Both the position numbers and the translations under genes were made by a program. The notes beneath the pieces are model-generated. The model saw only the letters and a program-made list of their open reading frames with translations, did not search any database and had not been told where the DNA came from. A stretch of 64,000 nucleotides of DNA, taken from the NCBI RefSeq assembly GCF_934424005.1, contig NZ_CAKRXI010000010.1, forward strand, positions 1 through 64,000, read 5' to 3'. This DNA is from an uncultured Blautia sp. (GTDB lineage Bacteria > Bacillota > Clostridia > Lachnospirales > Lachnospiraceae). Positions 8,469-17,239 of the stretch are shown here, one piece after another (positions within the stretch are counted from its first letter, which is position 1; each line of letters opens with the position of its first letter).

Positions 8469-11330
8469 TCACAAACACTTTCCCCAGAATTCCACTAATG
8501 TTGAAAGTAACTTATCAACCTGGATCGGTTTTGCTATATGACCATTCATTCCGGCTGTAAAAGCATCTCGCTTATCTTCTTCAAATGCATTTGCCGTCAT
8601 TGCAATGATCGGTATGCATGCTTTATCCTTATCTGGCAGATTTCTGATTGCCTGTGTTGCTTTATAACCGTTCATTTTCGGCATCTGGATATCCATCAGG
8701 ATCATATCATATGTGCCTGCTGGCATCTTTTCTATCCTGTTTACACATTGAATGCCATCCTCCACACGTTCTGTTTTAAGGCCGGCACGCTCAAGGATTG
8801 CCGCTGCAATCTCTGCATTCAGATCATTATCCTCTGCCAGAAGGATATTCTTGCCTTCAAGGATTTCACTTCCTGTTCCAGTCTCTTCAATATGTTTTTT
8901 CATATAATAGCTTTCATCCGCTATCCTGTGTTTAAGTGTAACTGTAAAGGTGCTGCCCTTTCCAAGTTCACTCTCTACATCTATTGTTCCACCAAGCATC
9001 TCAACATATTTCTTGACGATTGACATTCCCAGTCCGGTTCCTGCGATTTTGCTCTTTGTGGTGTTCTGTTCACGTGTGAATGCTTCGAAAATCTTTGCCT
9101 GATAATCCTGGCTCATACCAATTCCTGTATCGCTGACTCTGTTCCTCACAATCATATATCCAAGCTCGTCACATGGTAATTCATCTACGCTCATCATAAC
9201 AGAACCGCCGGGCGGAGTATATTTTATGGCATTGCTCAGGATATTGACTAATATTTCTTTCACCTTGGTAATATCTGTCAGCACATGCTCATGCTCTACA
9301 TTCATCGTGTACTGAAGCGCAATATTCTTTTTCCTTGCTTTCTCATCAAATACTGCAAACAAAGACTTCCTGATATCTTCAATCCGGCAGTAATTCTCAT
9401 CAAGCTCCATTCTTCCACTCTCAATCCGGGCCATATCCAGTACATTATTTATGATTGACAAAAGAAGATTTCCCGACTGCTGCAGTTTTTCCAGATGTTC
9501 TAACGTTTCAGGCATGTCTTTTCCTTTTAGTTCATTCTCCATAAGCTGTGCATAACCCAGAATTACATTCATAGGAGTACGGATATCATGTGACATATTG
9601 TTAAGAAAACGGGTCTTTGCGAGACTGGCATCCTCTGCTTTTTTCAATGCGATTTCCAGTTTATCATTGAGTTTTTTTGTATCATTTGCTGCAAGCTTTG
9701 CGGCAGCTTCTGCTTTCTTTGCCTTTCGTAAAAGTACGAGGATAATAACAATGATGCTGAATGCAGAGAATCCTGTGGCGACAAAAAAAGCAAGCATATT
9801 GTCTTTTACAAAATCCCAAAAGGTTACCTTATCTGCAGAACTGTCATAAATAGCAAGTGCACTTGTAAGCATATCAGACGGCATGGCCTTTAAGGTTTTA
9901 TTCAGTAACGACAAAAGAGTTGCCTCTCCACTCTTTACTGCAAAGCCTGCCTCCATTGGTTTTGTAAGTGGAACACTCTTGAAATTATGATTGTTATCAT
10001 ATATCATCGCCTGACTTGCGCCCATGAGAAAACAATCTGCTTTCTCATTAGTGACCATATCTGCAGCATCCTCAAGCGAATCATAATCCACAAGCTTCCA
10101 TTGTGGATAACTGAAAGCAATATACTGTTTTAAAGCATATTTTTCCTTTGACACAGCTACTGTATACACATTATGCTCGTCAAAATTTTCCTCATCAGTC
10201 ACCGCCATCAGACTGTAGGTCCAGGCTGTGTTTGTAAGTGCATATCCTTTTTCTTCTGCAAAACAGGGATTTCTGCTGACATAAAAAATCATGTCAATCT
10301 CACGCTCTTGTAACGCCTGAATCATTTCATCATAATCATTGTATTCCTGTATATTAAATTCCAGTATCTGATTCCCCAGACAGTCTTTGGCATAGGAGAC
10401 ATATTCTGCCAGCGTTCCGGTAAGTTTTCCAGTTTCTTTGTCCAGGGAAAATACCGCCGGATCATTGTTCAGAAATCCTATCCGGATGTCACCATGTTCT
10501 TCCACCCAGGACTTTTCTTCACCTGCAAGAACCTGACTATAATCAAGCGTAAAATACTTCTTATACAGATCTGCCTTGAAAAAAGGATTGTCTTGTTCCA
10601 GCTGACGCATAGCATAATCCATCTCTGTCTTGATATCGCTGCGCTCTTTATTTATTGCAAAATATATGCCAGATTTACCAATAGTGGTAACGGATGATAT
10701 TCCCTGTTCAGACCAGATGGATTCCTCCAGAGATACAAAAGCATCAATCTCATGATTCGCTAATTTCTTTTCGACATCATCATTATTATTCACATTTACA
10801 TGTTCTGTATGTATGCCATTCTTATTCTCCCACTCTGTCAGCATGATCTCTGGTTCTGTACCCATGAGCACACCTATGCGTTTTCCATCCAGAGACTTGA
10901 AATCAGATGTCCCAATATCCATATCTGACAAATCAGCATAAAGAATATATTTTTCCTCACCCATCGGTTCATCCGAAAAAAGCATCTTTTGTGTACGTTC
11001 ATCGGTGTAAGAGATATCACCCATGATATCAATCTCACCATTTTCAAGCTTATCGAAGCAGTTGGACCAGTCACATTTCACGTACTCAAATTCCCATCCG
11101 GTATAACCTGCCAGAGCCTGCATGAGTTCGTAGCCATAGCCTCGCCTGACACCGTTTTTATCGACATAATCGAATGTATCCTCAAATGAACCAACACGGA
11201 TGATCTGTGGCTGTTTTTCATCATTATTCTTTTCAGCGGCCTGGCAATGTACTGTTAATACCATCCATATTCCTAAAACCACAAATATAGCTGTACATAG
11301 TACGGTTGATTTTTTTCTACTTTTATGCAT
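8469..11330 (-). CDS. hybrid sensor histidine kinase with two solute-binding (SBP_bac_3) domains
   Basis: The product is 953 residues. Order: signal/anchor helix (about 9-32), amino-acid-binding-protein-like domain 1 (about 43-262), domain 2 (about 280-495), transmembrane helix (511-536), short coiled coil, HisKA with the phospho-acceptor His in NMSHDIRTPMN (His581), HATPase with DTGIGMS and GTGLGMS glycine boxes, and a C-terminal receiver with Asp880 (LMDIQMP). It probably binds an extracellular small molecule directly and passes phosphate to its own receiver. No HPt domain or DNA-binding output is encoded nearby. Expression is preceded by a c-di-GMP-I riboswitch plus terminator (11427-11534), so synthesis should depend on c-di-GMP. 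The last codons overlap a sequence similar to the dispersed GGGGACGGTGTTTGTGAC element. Confidence 0.9.
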   Translation of the reverse strand: MHKSRKKSTVLCTAIFVVLGIWMVLTVHCQAAEKNNDEKQPQIIRVGSFEDTFDYVDKNGVRRGYGYELMQALAGYTGWEFEYVKCDWSNCFDKLENGEIDIMGDISYTDERTQKMLFSDEPMGEEKYILYADLSDMDIGTSDFKSLDGKRIGVLMGTEPEIMLTEWENKNGIHTEHVNVNNNDDVEKKLANHEIDAFVSLEESIWSEQGISSVTTIGKSGIYFAINKERSDIKTEMDYAMRQLEQDNPFFKADLYKKYFTLDYSQVLAGEEKSWVEEHGDIRIGFLNNDPAVFSLDKETGKLTGTLAEYVSYAKDCLGNQILEFNIQEYNDYDEMIQALQEREIDMIFYVSRNPCFAEEKGYALTNTAWTYSLMAVTDEENFDEHNVYTVAVSKEKYALKQYIAFSYPQWKLVDYDSLEDAADMVTNEKADCFLMGASQAMIYDNNHNFKSVPLTKPMEAGFAVKSGEATLLSLLNKTLKAMPSDMLTSALAIYDSSADKVTFWDFVKDNMLAFFVATGFSAFSIIVIILVLLRKAKKAEAAAKLAANDTKKLNDKLEIALKKAEDASLAKTRFLNNMSHDIRTPMNVILGYAQLMENELKGKDMPETLEHLEKLQQSGNLLLSIINNVLDMARIESGRMELDENYCRIEDIRKSLFAVFDEKARKKNIALQYTMNVEHEHVLTDITKVKEILVNILSNAIKYTPPGGSVMMSVDELPCDELGYMIVRNRVSDTGIGMSQDYQAKIFEAFTREQNTTKSKIAGTGLGMSIVKKYVEMLGGTIDVESELGKGSTFTVTLKHRIADESYYMKKHIEETGTGSEILEGKNILLAEDNDLNAEIAAAILERAGLKTERVEDGIQCVNRIEKMPAGTYDMILMDIQMPKMNGYKATQAIRNLPDKDKACIPIIAMTANAFEEDKRDAFTAGMNGHIAKPIQVDKLLSTLVEFWGKCL

Positions 11331-11368
11331 TCTTCGATTTCCTTTATTAGTTCTTACTGTCTGCCACT

Positions 11369-11401
11369 GGGGACAGTAAAAAAGTCACAAACACCGTCCC
11401 C
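11369..11401. repeat. Dispersed GGGGAC...GTCCCC element, copy 2 (complete)
   Basis: A 33-bp unit begins GGGGAC and ends GTCCCC, so its ends are inverted repeats. The 18-base core 11384-11401 is identical to the copy at 6853-6870. It lies in the leader between the riboswitch terminator and the kinase start and is absent from the paralogous leader at 28.2 kb, consistent with insertion. The pattern resembles REP-like elements I recall as common in Lachnospiraceae. Confidence 0.65.
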
Positions 11402-11426
11402 TACAGGTTCCTGTAGATACTTTAAA

Positions 11427-11454
11427 TCAAAAAAACACTGTCTCACAGACAGTG
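11427..11454 (-). terminator. Riboswitch expression platform terminator, copy A
   Basis: Stem CACTGTC / GACAGTG with a short loop; on the minus strand seven T follow. It comes directly after the aptamer and before the kinase gene, so ligand binding probably decides termination. Confidence 0.8.
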
Positions 11455-11534
11455 CACATCACCCTTTTATGCAACTGGCTGCCATTTTACAGGCCCTATA
11501 GCTTTGCGTCACAGACTTTCGTCTGCTTTGCCTA
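11455..11534 (-). promoter_or_regulatory. c-di-GMP-I (GEMM-I) riboswitch aptamer, copy A
   Basis: The minus strand carries the GEMM-I consensus in order: GGCAAAGC, a stem capped by a GAAA tetraloop (AGACGAAAGTCT), GTGACGCAAAGC, GGGCC, then ATGGCAGCCAGTTGC (tetraloop-receptor side). A TATAAT -10 box at 11545-11550 would start the transcript just before the aptamer. The downstream gene is the 953-residue hybrid kinase. Confidence 0.92.
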
Positions 11535-11574
11535 TTATTTTTCCATTATACTTTTTAAAAATTAAAAGAAAAAA

Positions 11575-11619
11575 AGAACAGTCGATATATATGTATAAGT
11601 ATATATTCGAACTGTTCTT
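11575..11619 (-). terminator. Long hairpin with T-run upstream of riboswitch copy A
   Basis: Arms AAGAACAGT and ACTGTTCTT flank an internal AATATA/TATAT stem. On the minus strand a run of seven T follows, so it should terminate the gene at 11783-12022 or a short transcript from the block itself. A near-identical hairpin is at 28398-28441. Confidence 0.6.
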
Positions 11620-11782
11620 CTGCTTCGGACTTCTTTTTGTTTCTGCAAAAGCCATTTTTCGTTTATATGTTTTTAATAATATCACAGGCAGTTACGTTTG
11701 TCACGAAAAAGCTTGATATGTTAAACAAATAACGAAATTTGAAATTTGTTACTATTCATTCTACATTATCAATTGTTTAATA

Positions 11783-12022
11783 TTAGTTCAGATACTCACC
11801 AACCGGAGATGTATTATACTGTTTCTTAATCTCGATCACGATAGAACCATCATCATTGGTTTTTTCTGATATTATTTTGTACTTTGTACCACTCTTATCC
11901 AGCTGTGCTTTATACTTATCATACTCCTGTACAATCATTTTTTTTGCATACTCTGTCGTTTCTCCGTCATGGTTGGAAAAACACAATGTCTGAGTGATAC
12001 AAGCTGCTTTGATTCTTTTCAT
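11783..12022 (-). CDS. small conserved hypothetical protein
   Basis: The product is 79 residues. It starts at an ATG after a GAGAGGTAG site and has the composition of a real small cytoplasmic protein: an initial MKRIKAACITQT stretch, a central charged helix, and a C-terminal beta-rich segment (SIVIEIKKQYN). Similar small proteins occur in related gut anaerobes as far as I recall, but no function is known to me. It is single-standing, between the MATE terminator at 12067 and the riboswitch block. Confidence 0.65.
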   Translation of the reverse strand: MKRIKAACITQTLCFSNHDGETTEYAKKMIVQEYDKYKAQLDKSGTKYKIISEKTNDDGSIVIEIKKQYNTSPVGEYLN

Positions 12023-12066
12023 TATAGCTACCTCTCTTTCATTTTACAGACACATTACATAGAAAA

Positions 12067-12106
12067 AGGGACCCTTCACTCAGTAAATTTGAATGAAATG
12101 ATCCCT
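12067..12106 (-). terminator. Imperfect terminator between MATE gene and the small gene
   Basis: AGGGA/TCCCT outer arms with an inner TTCA/TGAA stem; on the minus strand TTTTTC follows. It would end transcription from the MarR-MATE unit. TATAAT-like boxes at about 12134-12152 lie upstream of it on the minus strand. Confidence 0.5.
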
Positions 12107-12179
12107 GATTTTCATGTAAATTGTACTTGGTTTTATAGTATAAATTATACTTTAATTTTTTCAAAAATGTAAGTATTTT

Positions 12180-13550
12180 TTATTTTTCAGCCTTCACATT
12201 TCTGCTATTACATATTATTAATTCTTTCTTTTCGGCCCTTCCAAGATAAATAACCGCCAGTACAACTGTTACTGTTTCACTGATCAGGAAGCTCCACCAT
12301 ATTCCATTGATTCCCATCATCTTACCCAGGATTGATGCAAGTGGAAGTAAAATAATAACCTGTCTTAATGCAGAAATGACAAGGCTGGATATTCCTCTTG
12401 AAAAACCCTGCAAAGCATAACAGGTCATAACAGAAATTCCTCCAAGTACAAAGCTGAGCCCCAGAATACGCAATGCAGTCACACCAAGTGAAAACATTTC
12501 TTCTGATGGTGCAAATGCTGATATTAACTGTACTGGAAGCATCTCCATGATTATCAAACCAATCAGTCCGATCAATGCAGAATATGCTCCGCTAAGGCGG
12601 ATAACCTTCTTGATCCTGTCTACATGTTTGGCCCCGATATTAAATGCTACGATTGGAATCAGTGCATTATTTAATCCAAAAATCGCCATATATACAAATG
12701 TCTGTAATTTGAAATACGCTCCGAATACTGCAGTTGAAGTAGTTGAAAAATCGAGAAGAAGTTTATTAACCCCAAAGCACATGACACTGGACATAGACTG
12801 CATGATGATCGTTGGAATACCAACCGTGCAAATGCCTTTAAAATAGTAGCTTTCTACTTTAAGAGATTTGAAAATAAGCTGAACATCTTTATTTTTGGTC
12901 AGATTAAAATATAATCCCAGCAGCATTGCTATAATCTGACCTGTCACTGTGGCTATCGCCGCACCTCTGGTTCCCATTGCCGGCAAGCCAAAATATCCAA
13001 AAATAAAAATAGGATCTAAAATAATATTTATAACCGCACCAACGATCTGCATCACCATTGTATAAGAAGTCCGGCCCGTTGACTGCAGTATTTTTTCAAA
13101 TATCAGCTGAAACATCTGTCCGAATCCAAACACACAGATGACAGTAAGATAATCAATACCCATAGAAACTATTTCTGCATCGTTGGTTTGAACTACATAA
13201 AAACTTCTTACACAGAAGATACCAAACAGTAATATCAATGCATAAAATCCAACACCAAGGATAATACCATGCATGGCTGTCTGGTTAACCTCTTTTTGCT
13301 TCTTTTCACCCAAATATCGCGATAACAATGCATTGATTCCTACACCGATTCCGGTTCCGGTTGCAATTATGATATTTTGTATTGGGAACGCCAGAGACAC
13401 TGCTGACAATGCATTCTCTCCATAATGACTTACAAACAAACTATCCACCACATTATACAATGCGCCAATCAGCATAGACAAAACCATTGGAGCTGCCATT
13501 GTAAGCAAAAGCTTATTGACCGGCATGACTCCCATTTTATTTTCTTTCAT
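12180..13550 (-). CDS. MATE family efflux transporter
   Basis: The product is 456 residues, twelve predicted membrane helices in two bundles, with typical MATE segments (PMVLSMLIGALYNVVDSLFV, IGVGINALLSRYLGEKK, GFGQMFQLIFEKILQSTGR). AGGAGG site before the ATG. It lies 68 bp downstream of the marR-type gene. The gap holds a weak hairpin and a GTAGTGTGCTAC box matching the operator before marR, so the pump is probably derepressed when MarR binds its ligand. Substrate unknown; likely a drug or toxic metabolite. Confidence 0.92.
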   Translation of the reverse strand: MKENKMGVMPVNKLLLTMAAPMVLSMLIGALYNVVDSLFVSHYGENALSAVSLAFPIQNIIIATGTGIGVGINALLSRYLGEKKQKEVNQTAMHGIILGVGFYALILLFGIFCVRSFYVVQTNDAEIVSMGIDYLTVICVFGFGQMFQLIFEKILQSTGRTSYTMVMQIVGAVINIILDPIFIFGYFGLPAMGTRGAAIATVTGQIIAMLLGLYFNLTKNKDVQLIFKSLKVESYYFKGICTVGIPTIIMQSMSSVMCFGVNKLLLDFSTTSTAVFGAYFKLQTFVYMAIFGLNNALIPIVAFNIGAKHVDRIKKVIRLSGAYSALIGLIGLIIMEMLPVQLISAFAPSEEMFSLGVTALRILGLSFVLGGISVMTCYALQGFSRGISSLVISALRQVIILLPLASILGKMMGINGIWWSFLISETVTVVLAVIYLGRAEKKELIICNSRNVKAEK

Positions 13551-13565
13551 TAAATCCTCCTTTAG

Positions 13566-13577
13566 GTAGTGTGCTAC
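13566..13577. promoter_or_regulatory. MarR-type operator before the MATE gene
   Basis: GTAGTGTGCTAC, one change from the perfect palindrome GTAGTGCACTAC at 14073-14084. It is just upstream of the ribosome-binding site of the MATE gene, so the pump can be repressed separately from marR. Confidence 0.65.
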
Positions 13578-13595
13578 TTATATATTTTTATTAAA

Positions 13596-13620
13596 AGTGT
13601 ACCCGAAATACAGGTACACT
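13596..13620 (-). terminator. Hairpin overlapping the marR stop
   Basis: Perfect eight-base arms AGTGTACC / GGTACACT around a nine-base loop; a broken T-rich stretch follows on the minus strand. It may partly terminate the marR transcript before the MATE gene. Confidence 0.45.
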
Positions 13621-14056
13621 ATTTTTCGATGTTTTCAAGCATTTTTTCTGATGCTTTCAAAAATATTTCCACATGTTCTTTGGGAATGCCTTCACAGATT
13701 TTATTAAAAATCTCCCAGTCCATTTCCTTAAGCTCCAGATGAATATTTCTATATTCGTCCGTGCAGTTAATCTTTTTGAAGCGCCCATCAAGCCGGCTCT
13801 GCGTGCAGATAACGGCGTTTTTCTTTTCCAGCCTTTTGATAATTTCTGTCATCGTCGGATGCGTGACAGCTAAAGCTTTTTCCAGGTCTTTCTGATTGAT
13901 TTCTTCAGTTCCTCGTGACTCTGAACGACTTAGTTCTCCCAGTACTCTCAACTGTACAGCAGTTAAGCCCATCCGATTTGCGCGTTCTTCCAGTTTCTTT
14001 TTAAATTCTCTGTCCAATATAGAAAATCGAAGCCCTGGAGCAATATTAGTTTCCAT
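13619..14056 (-). CDS. MarR family transcriptional regulator
   Basis: The product is 145 residues with a winged helix (about 35-105: GLTAVQLRVLGELSR, QKDLEKALAVTHPTMTEIIKRLEKK, DGRFKKINCTDE wing) and dimerising terminal helices. GGGAGG site 5 bp before the ATG. Operators at 14073-14084 (overlapping its own leader) and 13566-13577 (before the MATE gene) indicate autorepression and control of the pump. Confidence 0.88.
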   Translation of the reverse strand: METNIAPGLRFSILDREFKKKLEERANRMGLTAVQLRVLGELSRSESRGTEEINQKDLEKALAVTHPTMTEIIKRLEKKNAVICTQSRLDGRFKKINCTDEYRNIHLELKEMDWEIFNKICEGIPKEHVEIFLKASEKMLENIEK

Positions 14057-14072
14057 AAGCGCCTCCCATTAT

Positions 14073-14084
14073 GTAGTGCACTAC
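14073..14084. promoter_or_regulatory. MarR-type operator before marR
   Basis: Perfect 12-bp palindrome GTAGTGCACTAC, 17 bp upstream of the marR start and just upstream of its ribosome-binding site. Together with 13566-13577 it defines a two-site MarR regulon. Confidence 0.7.
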
Positions 14085-14201
14085 TTATTATAAATATTTT
14101 TTGTCTCTTGTCAATATCTATATTTTTATGCTTTCGACACGCTTCCTTTAATATTACTGTTCACTCCGTTCACAGCAACTTGACTATGACTCACGCCTCT
14201 G

Positions 14202-14789
14202 TCATTTAATACATTCCATAATTATCTTCTCGCATCTGTCGTATCCAAGCTCTGAGCTGTTCAGACACAACGTATAGTTATCAGCTTTTCCCCATCTCTG
14301 ATCCGTGTAGAAGTTGTAATTTGTCATACGTCTTTTATCGGTGTCTGTCATCATTTTAACAGCTTCTTTCTCTTCTACATTGTATAAACGAGTGATACGC
14401 TGTGTTTTTTCCGGCATATTTCCATGAATAAATACATTCAGCACATCGTCACGGTTTTTCAGAATATAATCTGCGTTTCTTCCAATGATCACACAAGGTT
14501 CCTTGTCAGCCAATTCTAAAATAACCTTTCTCTGTGCCTCATATACCATATCCTCTACTGATTTTCCTGTGATGTCACGTCCGGCAAATGCATATGCAAA
14601 CAAACCTTTTTTCGGAGATAACTCTGCACTTTCCTGAATATATTCCGGCGCTAATCCGGACTTTTCTGCAATCTCATTGATAATATTTTTGTCATAATAG
14701 GCAATTCCAAGCTCTTTTGCAACTTCTTCTCCTATAAAACGTCCACCGCTTCCGAATTCTCTGCTGATCGTAATGATTCTTTTTGCCAT
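14202..14789 (-). CDS. cytidylate kinase-like family protein
   Basis: The product is 195 residues from the ATG at 14789, which follows GAGGAGG by about 8 bp; an in-frame upstream ATG overlapping the MATE stop lacks its own site. The start MAKRIITISREFGSGGRFIG holds the P-loop (GSGGRFIG) of the cytidylate kinase-like family, with a later IIGRNADYIL motif. These proteins are single-domain nucleotide kinases of uncertain substrate, often next to MATE genes in Firmicutes. It lies 13 bp after the upstream MATE gene and is probably co-transcribed. Confidence 0.82.
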   Translation of the reverse strand: MAKRIITISREFGSGGRFIGEEVAKELGIAYYDKNIINEIAEKSGLAPEYIQESAELSPKKGLFAYAFAGRDITGKSVEDMVYEAQRKVILELADKEPCVIIGRNADYILKNRDDVLNVFIHGNMPEKTQRITRLYNVEEKEAVKMMTDTDKRRMTNYNFYTDQRWGKADNYTLCLNSSELGYDRCEKIIMECIK

Positions 14790-14802
14790 CTCTGATTCCT
14801 CC

Positions 14803-16170
14803 TCAATCCAAAACATCCACTTTATTTTTTCTGATTCTCTTTAAGAACACATATCCTACAAAGCATGAAATTATTTCAGTGCTCGAAAATGCCCACCAGA
14901 TCAGTGAAACTCCCATCTGACCATTTCTGACAAATATAGAAAAAATTCCCGCCAATGGTAAAATGATCACAAGCTGTCTCAAAAGTGAAATAACCAGTGA
15001 TTCCATACCACCATCCAGTGCCTGATAAATTCCCTGATAAGCAACATTGATTCCGGCAAACAAGAAACTTAAAGAAATCACCCTCATGGCACTGATAAAA
15101 TATGTTCTTGACTGCCCTGCATTAAACAGCGTTGCAAATCCCCCAGGGAAAATCTCTGTGATTGCAATGCCCAGAATCATTAATGCAATCGTATAGATCA
15201 GACCATATTTGATTCCATCCTGGATTCTCTTCTTGCTTCTCATTCCATAAGCAAATGCAATAATCGGAGTGATCGCATCTCGCAGACCAAACGCAAGGAA
15301 GAGAACAAACTGCTGTACCTTATAGAACAGACCATAGGCTGTCTGTGCTGACGGGTTGAACTTCAGGATCAGGTTCATCACATAAACCATAATGGACATC
15401 AATGCCTGTGCAATGATTGCCGGAAGTCCGATTGCATAGATTTCCTTGATGATTCCGCCATCCGGCTTCATGAATTTCGCTCCATGCTCAAATTCCTTAT
15501 TTAATTTGATATGAAAGATCAGCAGTAATACTGCGGATGCTACCTGGCCAATTACAGTTGCATAGGCAGCACCTTTTACACCCATTTCCGGACAAGGTCC
15601 GATACCATAGATCATGATCGGATCAAGGATGATATTTACAACCGCACCGACCACCTGACCGATCGTAGAATAAAGAGAACGTCCTGTTGCCTGGAGCAGC
15701 TTTTCAAATAAAGAAAAGAAGATAATACCAAAGGAGATCACACAGCATATTCTCAGATAGCTGACTCCCATCTCAAGTACTTCAGGATCTACTGTCTGTG
15801 ATGAAATGTATGCTCTCACTCCAAAGATACCAAACAGTAAGCAGACCACATAAATGATCACACCCAGAAACAGACTGTTTCCTGCTACCTTTGCAGCTTT
15901 TTTACTGTTCCCCTGTCCAAGTGTCCTTGCAAGAAGTGCATTCGTTCCTACACCAGTTCCGATTCCAACTGCCACCATAAGCATCTGAACCGGAAATACC
16001 AGTGTCAGTGCATTTAATGCTGCTTCACTGCCCACTCTCATGTTTCCTACAAATGCACTGTCTACAATGTTATAGACTGCCTGCAATGCCATGGATAAGA
16101 TCATCGGGATTCCCATCTGGATCATCAGCTTATTCACCGGCATATCCTTCATTTTGTTACTTTCCGCCAT
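14803..16170 (-). CDS. MATE family efflux transporter
   Basis: The product is 455 residues with the two six-helix MATE bundles ([59 protein letters not shown]). It is about the same size and family as 12180-13550 and probably a paralogue. GAGAGGAG site upstream. First gene of a two-gene unit with the cytidylate kinase-like gene. A T-run hairpin at 16207-16254 precedes it. Confidence 0.92.
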   Translation of the reverse strand: MAESNKMKDMPVNKLMIQMGIPMILSMALQAVYNIVDSAFVGNMRVGSEAALNALTLVFPVQMLMVAVGIGTGVGTNALLARTLGQGNSKKAAKVAGNSLFLGVIIYVVCLLFGIFGVRAYISSQTVDPEVLEMGVSYLRICCVISFGIIFFSLFEKLLQATGRSLYSTIGQVVGAVVNIILDPIMIYGIGPCPEMGVKGAAYATVIGQVASAVLLLIFHIKLNKEFEHGAKFMKPDGGIIKEIYAIGLPAIIAQALMSIMVYVMNLILKFNPSAQTAYGLFYKVQQFVLFLAFGLRDAITPIIAFAYGMRSKKRIQDGIKYGLIYTIALMILGIAITEIFPGGFATLFNAGQSRTYFISAMRVISLSFLFAGINVAYQGIYQALDGGMESLVISLLRQLVIILPLAGIFSIFVRNGQMGVSLIWWAFSSTEIISCFVGYVFLKRIRKNKVDVLD

Positions 16171-16206
16171 TTTTATTCTAACTCCTCTCTTTTTTGCACA
16201 AAAAAA

Positions 16207-16254
16207 GTGCGCATCCTGTCTTATAAGCTGGACTTACGCTGACAAGCTACACAC
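16207..16254 (-). terminator. Terminator between the 73-residue gene and the MATE gene
   Basis: Arms GTGCGCATCCTGTC and GACAAGCTACACAC pair with a few mismatches; six to seven T follow on the minus strand. It lies between the small gene's stop and the MATE ribosome-binding site. Confidence 0.6.
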
Positions 16255-16299
16255 TTTTTCATGGCGAATATTATATTTTAAACTTACTGACCGTCCCTT

Positions 16300-16521
16300 T
16301 TATTCCGTAAATGTATATCGTACAAAAGAGCCGTTATTATCGCCTGTTACGATTACAACGTCTCCACTCTCATTGCTTGTAGTTTCCAGAATCGGAAATC
16401 TTCCATTTTCTTTTACATAAGCTTCCGGGCTGGCTGCTTCTGCCTCTATCAATGTTTTTTTGCTGTATTGTTCTCCTCCACATGGATTTATATCCTCAAT
16501 AAAAATTTCATACTCATGCAT
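16300..16521 (-). CDS. small hypothetical protein with INPCGGE motif
   Basis: The product is 73 residues, starting at an ATG after AGGAGG, and unknown to me. It begins MHEYEIFIEDINPCGGEQYS and is acidic, with a predicted helix (KKTLIEAEAASPEAYVKEN) and a beta-rich C-terminus. The DNA for INPCGGEQYSKKTLIEAEAAS is about 80% identical to the 3' end and flank of the carbonic anhydrase gene at 29.9 kb, where a stop follows GGE. It is therefore a mobile or duplicated segment of some kind. Function not inferable. Confidence 0.7.
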   Translation of the reverse strand: MHEYEIFIEDINPCGGEQYSKKTLIEAEAASPEAYVKENGRFPILETTSNESGDVVIVTGDNNGSFVRYTFTE

Positions 16522-16552
16522 ATGCGCTTCCTCCTGAAATTAATTTTATAAA

Positions 16553-16599
16553 GGCGAGTAACGTATTTTTTGCTTTGCTGCATGATTACGCTACTCGCC
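16553..16599 (-). terminator. Strong hairpin after the GNAT gene
   Basis: Thirteen-base arms (GGCGAGTAACGTA with TACGCTACTCGCC, one G-T) enclose about 21 bases; TTTATAAAATT follows on the minus strand. It ends the acetyltransferase transcript. Confidence 0.65.
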
Positions 16600-16723
16600 G
16601 TTATGAATATTATAAAGCTATTTTATTTTTCTTTCAAAAGTGATTTTTACTAAAAATGCGCCTTCTGTTTTTAGGCATTATTACCACAGCAGAATGCGGT
16701 TCTAAATCCCTTAAATGCTTTTT

Positions 16724-17203
16724 TCATAAATTATCCAGAATGTATTCCATCTGCCTCTCTTTTGTTTTCATTCCCATTTTTTCATAGAATTTTTCTGCGG
16801 AAGTATTTCCTGACCATACATTTAATGTCACTTCATAGCAGTGCATTTTCCTGGCTTCTTTTTTTACATGCTCAAACAAGCTTTCACCGATATGCTGACC
16901 TCGTGCCTGCTGGTCAACGCATAGATCATCTATAAAAAGCGATTTAAACTGCACCATATTATTTGAGAAAGGCTGTTTCTGCAATTGACAAAAGGCATAC
17001 CCTACACAAACATCAGACTCGTTCACTGCAACATATATCGGTTTTTCTTTATTTTTCAAAAGCTCTGTTAATTCTTCTACTGTATATTTTGTTGTACCAG
17101 GAATAAAAATATCTGGTCTTATATCTGCATGGATCTGCAGCACCTGCCCTAATAACTCTATAATTCTTGGAATATCTTTTTCTTCAGCTTTTCTGACAGT
17201 CAT
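16724..17203 (-). CDS. GNAT family N-acetyltransferase
   Basis: The product is 159 residues from the ATG 8 bp after GGAGG; a GTG three codons upstream overlaps the ribosome-binding site and is not preferred. The acetyl-CoA loop is seen as VDQQARGQHIGESLFEHV, followed by the C-terminal motif LNVWSGNTSAEKFYEKMGMK. It transfers an acetyl group from acetyl-CoA to an unknown amine. It is 37 bp downstream of the MATE gene 17240-18595, and the pair could act on the same toxic compound (inference). Confidence 0.85.
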   Translation of the reverse strand: MTVRKAEEKDIPRIIELLGQVLQIHADIRPDIFIPGTTKYTVEELTELLKNKEKPIYVAVNESDVCVGYAFCQLQKQPFSNNMVQFKSLFIDDLCVDQQARGQHIGESLFEHVKKEARKMHCYEVTLNVWSGNTSAEKFYEKMGMKTKERQMEYILDNL

Positions 17204-17239
17204 GTTTCGCACCTCCGGTTAATAAATCTGGTGTTTTTA

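Larger units (their letters stand above)
11411..11712. repeat. Duplicated riboswitch leader block, copy A
   Basis: About 300 bp aligns with 28221-28530: terminator, GEMM-I aptamer, a variable AT-rich spacer, a long hairpin with an ATGTATAAGTATATATTCG loop arm, and a conserved segment around GCAAAAGCCATTTTTCG. Each copy precedes a signalling gene with SBP_bac_3 domains. It is a segmental duplication of a whole regulatory leader. Confidence 0.75.
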
